DNA of 9,179 nucleotides from a bacterium (lineage in GTDB: Bacteria > Vulcanimicrobiota > CADAWZ01), in assembly GCA_024409025.1 (NCBI GenBank), contig JAKSUM010000030.1, positions 1-9,179 of the forward strand, read 5' to 3'. The notes under the pieces were generated by a model. The model was not told the origin of the DNA, did no database searches, and worked only from the letters and a program-made list of their open reading frames with translations. Made by a program: the position numbers and the translations under genes. This document shows positions 6,493 to 9,179 of this stretch, piece by piece; position 1 is the first letter of the stretch; every line of letters starts with the position of its first letter.

Positions 6493-7588
6493 TTCTGAAC
6501 CTGCATCCGGACTTGTAGTCCTTGTCTATGTCTATTGTGCCGCCATGGGACTCCGCTATGCTTTTGGCTATTGCAAGACCGAGACCGCTTCCTGCCTTCT
6601 TTATGTTTCTGAGGCCTTCGCACCTGTAGAACCTCTCGAAAACCCTTTTCCGTTCGCTTTCAGGTATTCCACATCCGTGATCGCTGACTGATATTTCAAA
6701 GAACATTCCGTTTCTGGAGAGTTCGGCTTCTATTGTCTTGCCTTCTCCGGAATATTTGATGGCATTGTCAAGAAGTATTATAAGCAGCTGGACTATTCTG
6801 TCCTCATCCGCATATGCCTCGGAGTCTGCAGTTGACGAATTGAATGTTATTGTTATTCCGTTTGCCTCAGCCTTTGGCCTTGCTACATTGCAGGCTTTTA
6901 TAGTAAGCTCTTCCAGGTTTGTCTCTGAGCATTTCATCTGAATCTGTCTGGACTCTATCATGGATATGTCGAGCAGAAAGTTGATAAGCCTTTCAAGCCT
7001 TTCGGATTCCTCGTGTATGATATTGAGGAATTTTTCCCTCAGCTGCGGATTTTCCATTGCCCCGTCCATAAGCGATTCGGTATATCCCTTTATGCAGGTT
7101 AGGGGAGTTCTAAGTTCATGGGATACGTTTGATATTAGCTCCGCTGTAACCTTGTCCTTTTCTGAAAGCAGATGAGCCTGGCTGTATGCCGTTTTAAGCA
7201 GGGTCTTAGGGTCTATATCCTGATAGTCCTTTATGATTATCCAGCCGCTGCTGACAAGCACTGAGTTATTGCCGGTTTCATTCAGATATTTTCTTGCCTT
7301 CAGTATTGCCCTGTCTGAAACCAGCTTCAGACCGTTGTCTGTGAATGTGTCTTTGTGTCCTGGCGGCGAAAAAAGAACAAGTATTATTCTGTTTTCGTCC
7401 TCATTGTCCTGAGACAGTATGTCCTCTTCCCTAAAAAGCCTTCCCGTGCTTTCCCTCATATATTCGGCAAGACCTTTTATTACTGATGGATTTATGGTTC
7501 CGTCAGAATGCATGTCAAAATATATGTATCCGATATCTTTGCCTGATTTTGTCGCGGCAATTATTTTATCCATGTAAGAGTCTGTCAT
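6464..7588 (-). CDS. Soluble sensor histidine kinase with an N-terminal degenerate GGDEF-like domain
   Basis: The product is 374 residues with no membrane helix, so it senses in the cytoplasm or through a partner. The kinase core is complete: H-box NVSHELRTPLTCIKGYTE (154-171, phosphorylated His 157), N-box LLDNAIKYS (272-280), G1 DHGCGIP (303-309), an F-box-like FERFYR region (317-322) and G2 GSGLGLAIAKS (333-343). Residues about 15-100 look like a GGDEF fold (GYIYFD near the start, INPSVIKG, then REEDILSQ leading to NRIILVLF), but the GGDEF signature is gone, so it is probably a ligand- or partner-binding module; this is inference. It is the third gene of a minus-strand cluster, 63 nt after the PAS kinase, with a terminator-like hairpin between them. 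The ribosome site before the ATG at 7588 is weak (GGA). Confidence 0.9.
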   Translation of the reverse strand: MTDSYMDKIIAATKSGKDIGYIYFDMHSDGTINPSVIKGLAEYMRESTGRLFREEDILSQDNEDENRIILVLFSPPGHKDTFTDNGLKLVSDRAILKARKYLNETGNNSVLVSSGWIIIKDYQDIDPKTLLKTAYSQAHLLSEKDKVTAELISNVSHELRTPLTCIKGYTESLMDGAMENPQLREKFLNIIHEESERLERLINFLLDISMIESRQIQMKCSETNLEELTIKACNVARPKAEANGITITFNSSTADSEAYADEDRIVQLLIILLDNAIKYSGEGKTIEAELSRNGMFFEISVSDHGCGIPESERKRVFERFYRCEGLRNIKKAGSGLGLAIAKSIAESHGGTIDIDKDYKSGCRFRIKIPYSVPD

Positions 7589-7602
7589 GTTCTTGTCCGT
7601 TT

Positions 7603-7653
7603 AAAAAAAATTTGAAACTGCGTTTCGTAAGGAAACAGCAGTTTCTGAAATTT
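7603..7653 (-). terminator. Rho-independent terminator or attenuator between the two kinase genes
   Basis: Arms GAAACTGC (7614-7621) and GCAGTTTC (7638-7645) pair perfectly. Inside them GTTTC/GAAAC (7622-7626 and 7632-7636) pair around the 5-nt loop gtaag with one bulged A. Outside, AAATTT (7608-7613 and 7648-7653) can extend the stem. On the minus strand the hairpin is followed by a U-run (complement of the A-run 7603-7610), the standard intrinsic terminator layout. It begins within the stop codon of the PAS kinase gene and ends about 15-20 nt before the start of the next kinase gene, leaving no room for a promoter after it. Confidence 0.8.
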
Positions 7654-8707
7654 ATCGCCTGTTGATGGCTGATGCGGGAAATGTTATGCGGACTTTAGCC
7701 CCTTCGCCTTCTGCTCCGCTTATTTCTATTGTTCCGGAAATTTCCTCAACCAGCTTTTTGGTTATTGAAAGACCTATTCCTGTCCCTCCGAGAGAAGCCG
7801 CCTCTCCTTCATTTACCCTGTAAAATTCGTTAAATATATATGGTATATGCTTTTGGGGAATTCCTATTCCGGTATCGCTTATTGTTATTCTTATGTTTTT
7901 TCCGTCAGGAAAGCACGCTGTCTTTATTGTTCCTCCGAGCTTTATTCCTGTGAATTTTACGGCGTTGTCGAGAATATTTACGAATATCTGCCTTAATGAC
8001 TCCTCATTTGCGTCTATGCATGGCGTATTCTCGTCTATATTTGTTTCAAGCGTTATGTTTTTTTGCGCTGCAACGCCTCTGAACAGATCTATCGCCGCTT
8101 TTAACGGTACTGCCGGATTTATGCTTGATATGGGTTTTGAAGCGCTTCCGCTCTGTCTGTCAAGAAGAGATACGATAAGTTTTGCCATCCTGTTTGTTTC
8201 ATCATTTATTATTTGCAGGAATTTTCTGCTTATTTCAGGATTGGCGGTATATGAACCTTCCAGAAGTGTCTCGACATATCCTTTTATTGCAGTCAGAGGA
8301 GCCTTTAGCTCATGGGACAGATTGCCGACATAATTGCTTAGGGCCTTTTCTATTCTTGCATATTCCCCTAAATCCCTCATTATGGCTGCGGCTCCGGCTA
8401 CCTTGCCGTTTCTGTCGCAGACTGAGAATATCTTTATCAGAAATGGCTTCTGTTCTATAAGGACGACCTTTTCAAGCTTGGATGGCGTTTTGCTTCTTGC
8501 CGGATTTAGTATTATATTGGCTAGATTCGGATATTTTATTATATCCCATATTTTTTTTTCTTTTTCCTCCTGCTGCTGGGATCCGATCTGCTCAGCGGCT
8601 CCGGAATTAAAAATTTTTATCTCTCCGTTTTTGTCGCATGCGAATGCCGCTTCACCTATGTTATCTATCATAGCGTCCCTGAAGCCGGACTCGCTTCTAC
8701 GTGCCAT
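7652..8707 (-). CDS. Soluble PAS-domain sensor histidine kinase (PhoR/WalK-like core)
   Basis: The product is 351 residues. An N-terminal PAS domain (about 9-115) starts FRDAMIDNIGEAAFACDKNGEI and is followed by the kinase core: H-box NLSHELKAPLTAIKGYVE (129-146, His 132), N-box ILDNAVKF (245-252), G1 DTGIGIP (278-284) and G2 GGTGIGLSI (307-315). PhoR-type kinases usually carry membrane helices before the PAS domain; none is present here, so the input is probably intracellular (redox, a small molecule or a partner protein). No haem- or flavin-binding residue pattern could be assigned. The ATG at 8707 overlaps the regulator's stop by one base (TGATG), so the two are translationally coupled and very likely cognate. 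Autophosphorylation and phosphotransfer to the adjacent OmpR-family regulator are inferred from the gene pair. Confidence 0.92.
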   Translation of the reverse strand: MARRSESGFRDAMIDNIGEAAFACDKNGEIKIFNSGAAEQIGSQQQEEKEKKIWDIIKYPNLANIILNPARSKTPSKLEKVVLIEQKPFLIKIFSVCDRNGKVAGAAAIMRDLGEYARIEKALSNYVGNLSHELKAPLTAIKGYVETLLEGSYTANPEISRKFLQIINDETNRMAKLIVSLLDRQSGSASKPISSINPAVPLKAAIDLFRGVAAQKNITLETNIDENTPCIDANEESLRQIFVNILDNAVKFTGIKLGGTIKTACFPDGKNIRITISDTGIGIPQKHIPYIFNEFYRVNEGEAASLGGTGIGLSITKKLVEEISGTIEISGAEGEGAKVRITFPASAINRR

Positions 8708-9102
8708 CAGTCTCTAACCTCAAATTGGAATTTATATCCTATTCCATGCACGGTTCTCAGGAATCTGGGATTTGCAGGATCTGCCTCTATTTTCTGGCGC
8801 AGTCTTCTCATATGGACATCGACGGTCCTTGTGTCCCCAAGATAGTCATATCCCCATAGCTGCTCTAAAAGAAAGTCTCTTGTAAATACCTTTCCTGGGT
8901 TTGTGGTGAGAAGCTTTAGGAGATCAAATTCCTTGGGCTTAAGATCAACTTCCGTACCGTTTTTCCTGACCTCATGCTTCATAAGGTTTATTGTAAGCTC
9001 ATCAAATACAAGCTCGTCCTTCTCGTCAAGCTTTGAGCTCGTCCTTCTTAAAACAGCCTTAACCCTTGCTACAAGCTCCCTTGGAGAAAACGGCTTTGTC
9101 AC
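8707..9102 (-). CDS. OmpR/PhoB-family response regulator, DNA-binding half (interrupted gene, see 9103-9179)
   Basis: The readable part, from a GTG at 9102, is 131 residues. It begins with the end of the receiver domain (TKPFSPREL, with the conserved Lys of the KPF motif), then the linker and a full winged-helix domain: DLKPKEFDLLKLL (53-65), GKVFTRDFLLEQLWGYDY (70-87), recognition helix TRTVDVHMRRLRQKIE (91-106) and the wing HGIGYKF (119-125). It resembles PhoP/WalR/PhoB regulators. The GTG is not a natural gene start, since it corresponds to the Val in the receiver motif ADDYVTKPF and the frame continues upstream with clear homology until an amber codon. If translated only from here the protein would lack its phosphorylation site. 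It is the first gene of the two-component cluster in view and overlaps the PAS kinase start by one base. Confidence 0.85.
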   Translation of the reverse strand: MTKPFSPRELVARVKAVLRRTSSKLDEKDELVFDELTINLMKHEVRKNGTEVDLKPKEFDLLKLLTTNPGKVFTRDFLLEQLWGYDYLGDTRTVDVHMRRLRQKIEADPANPRFLRTVHGIGYKFQFEVRD

Positions 9103-9179
9103 ATAGTCGTCCGCTCCAAGCTCAAGACCTAATAACTAATCTATCACGTCGCCCATGGCCGTAGCCACAAATAATGGCG
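9103..9179 (-). pseudogene. Receiver-domain remnant of the response regulator with an in-frame TAG
   Basis: Read in the same frame as the DNA-binding half, this gives PLFVATAMGDVID, a TAG codon (complement of 9136-9138), then LLGLELGADDY running into VTKPFSP. Homology to the receiver alpha4-beta5 region is continuous on both sides of the stop, with no length change, so one codon (normally Lys, Arg or Gln) has become amber. It may be a nonsense mutation, a sequencing or assembly error, or a read-through codon. The phosphorylated Asp lies beyond the window edge. Confidence 0.7.

Noticed and set aside
9136..9138. Genome-wide reassignment of TAG as an explanation for the amber codon in the regulator
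   Set aside because: Only one such codon is seen, no other gene here carries an internal TAG, and the left-edge gene ends with TAG followed by TAA four codons later, so the window gives no real support.

Overview
The window reads as chromosomal DNA of a Gram-negative-type bacterium. Pointers are a SPOR-domain inner-membrane protein, a WecG/TagA-type glycosyltransferase and OmpR/PhoB-type two-component genes. Composition is moderately AT-rich, with visible use of the Ile codon ATA and Arg codons AGA/AGG. The phylum cannot be fixed by eye; an uncultured lineage such as Elusimicrobiota is possible but is only a guess. No tRNA, rRNA, CRISPR array, transposase or phage gene was seen.

Layout. (1) At the left edge lies the 3' part of a plus-strand multi-spanning membrane protein, probably a GT39/GT83-like lipid-linked sugar transferase. 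It ends at 763. (2) A perfect 15-bp bidirectional terminator hairpin (807-849) separates it from a convergent five-gene minus-strand operon. Read 5' to 3', this runs wecG/tagA-type glycosyltransferase (6110-5394), comF-type phosphoribosyltransferase (5397-4750), SPOR-domain membrane protein (4730-3591), ribF-like FAD synthetase (3590-2820) and an uncharacterised HELGH metallopeptidase (2818-854). Gene junctions are tight: a 4-nt overlap, then gaps of 19, 0 and 1 nt. (3) The 88-bp space upstream of wecG is divergent. On its other side is a small plus-strand orphan gene (6199-6492) with a very good Shine-Dalgarno sequence, whose 3' end runs 29 bp into the next gene. (4) On the right is a minus-strand two-component cluster: an OmpR/PhoB-family response regulator (interrupted near the window edge), a soluble PAS histidine kinase and a second soluble histidine kinase. 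A strong terminator-like hairpin lies between the two kinases.

How the parts may work together. The wecG-to-peptidase operon mixes envelope functions (glycosyl transfer, peptidoglycan-binding SPOR protein) with housekeeping or uptake functions (ComF, flavin cofactor synthesis) and a cytosolic peptidase; it looks like a co-transcribed housekeeping set rather than one pathway. In the right-hand cluster one DNA-binding regulator is followed by two membrane-free kinases, suggesting two intracellular inputs onto one output, with the second kinase possibly expressed less because of the hairpin.

The points most worth checking are a RibF whose riboflavin-kinase half has lost its signature motifs, an amber codon inside the conserved receiver domain of the response regulator, the inter-kinase hairpin, the degenerate GGDEF-like sensor domain of the second kinase, and the unplaced metallopeptidase. 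I do not see a clearly new multi-gene system.
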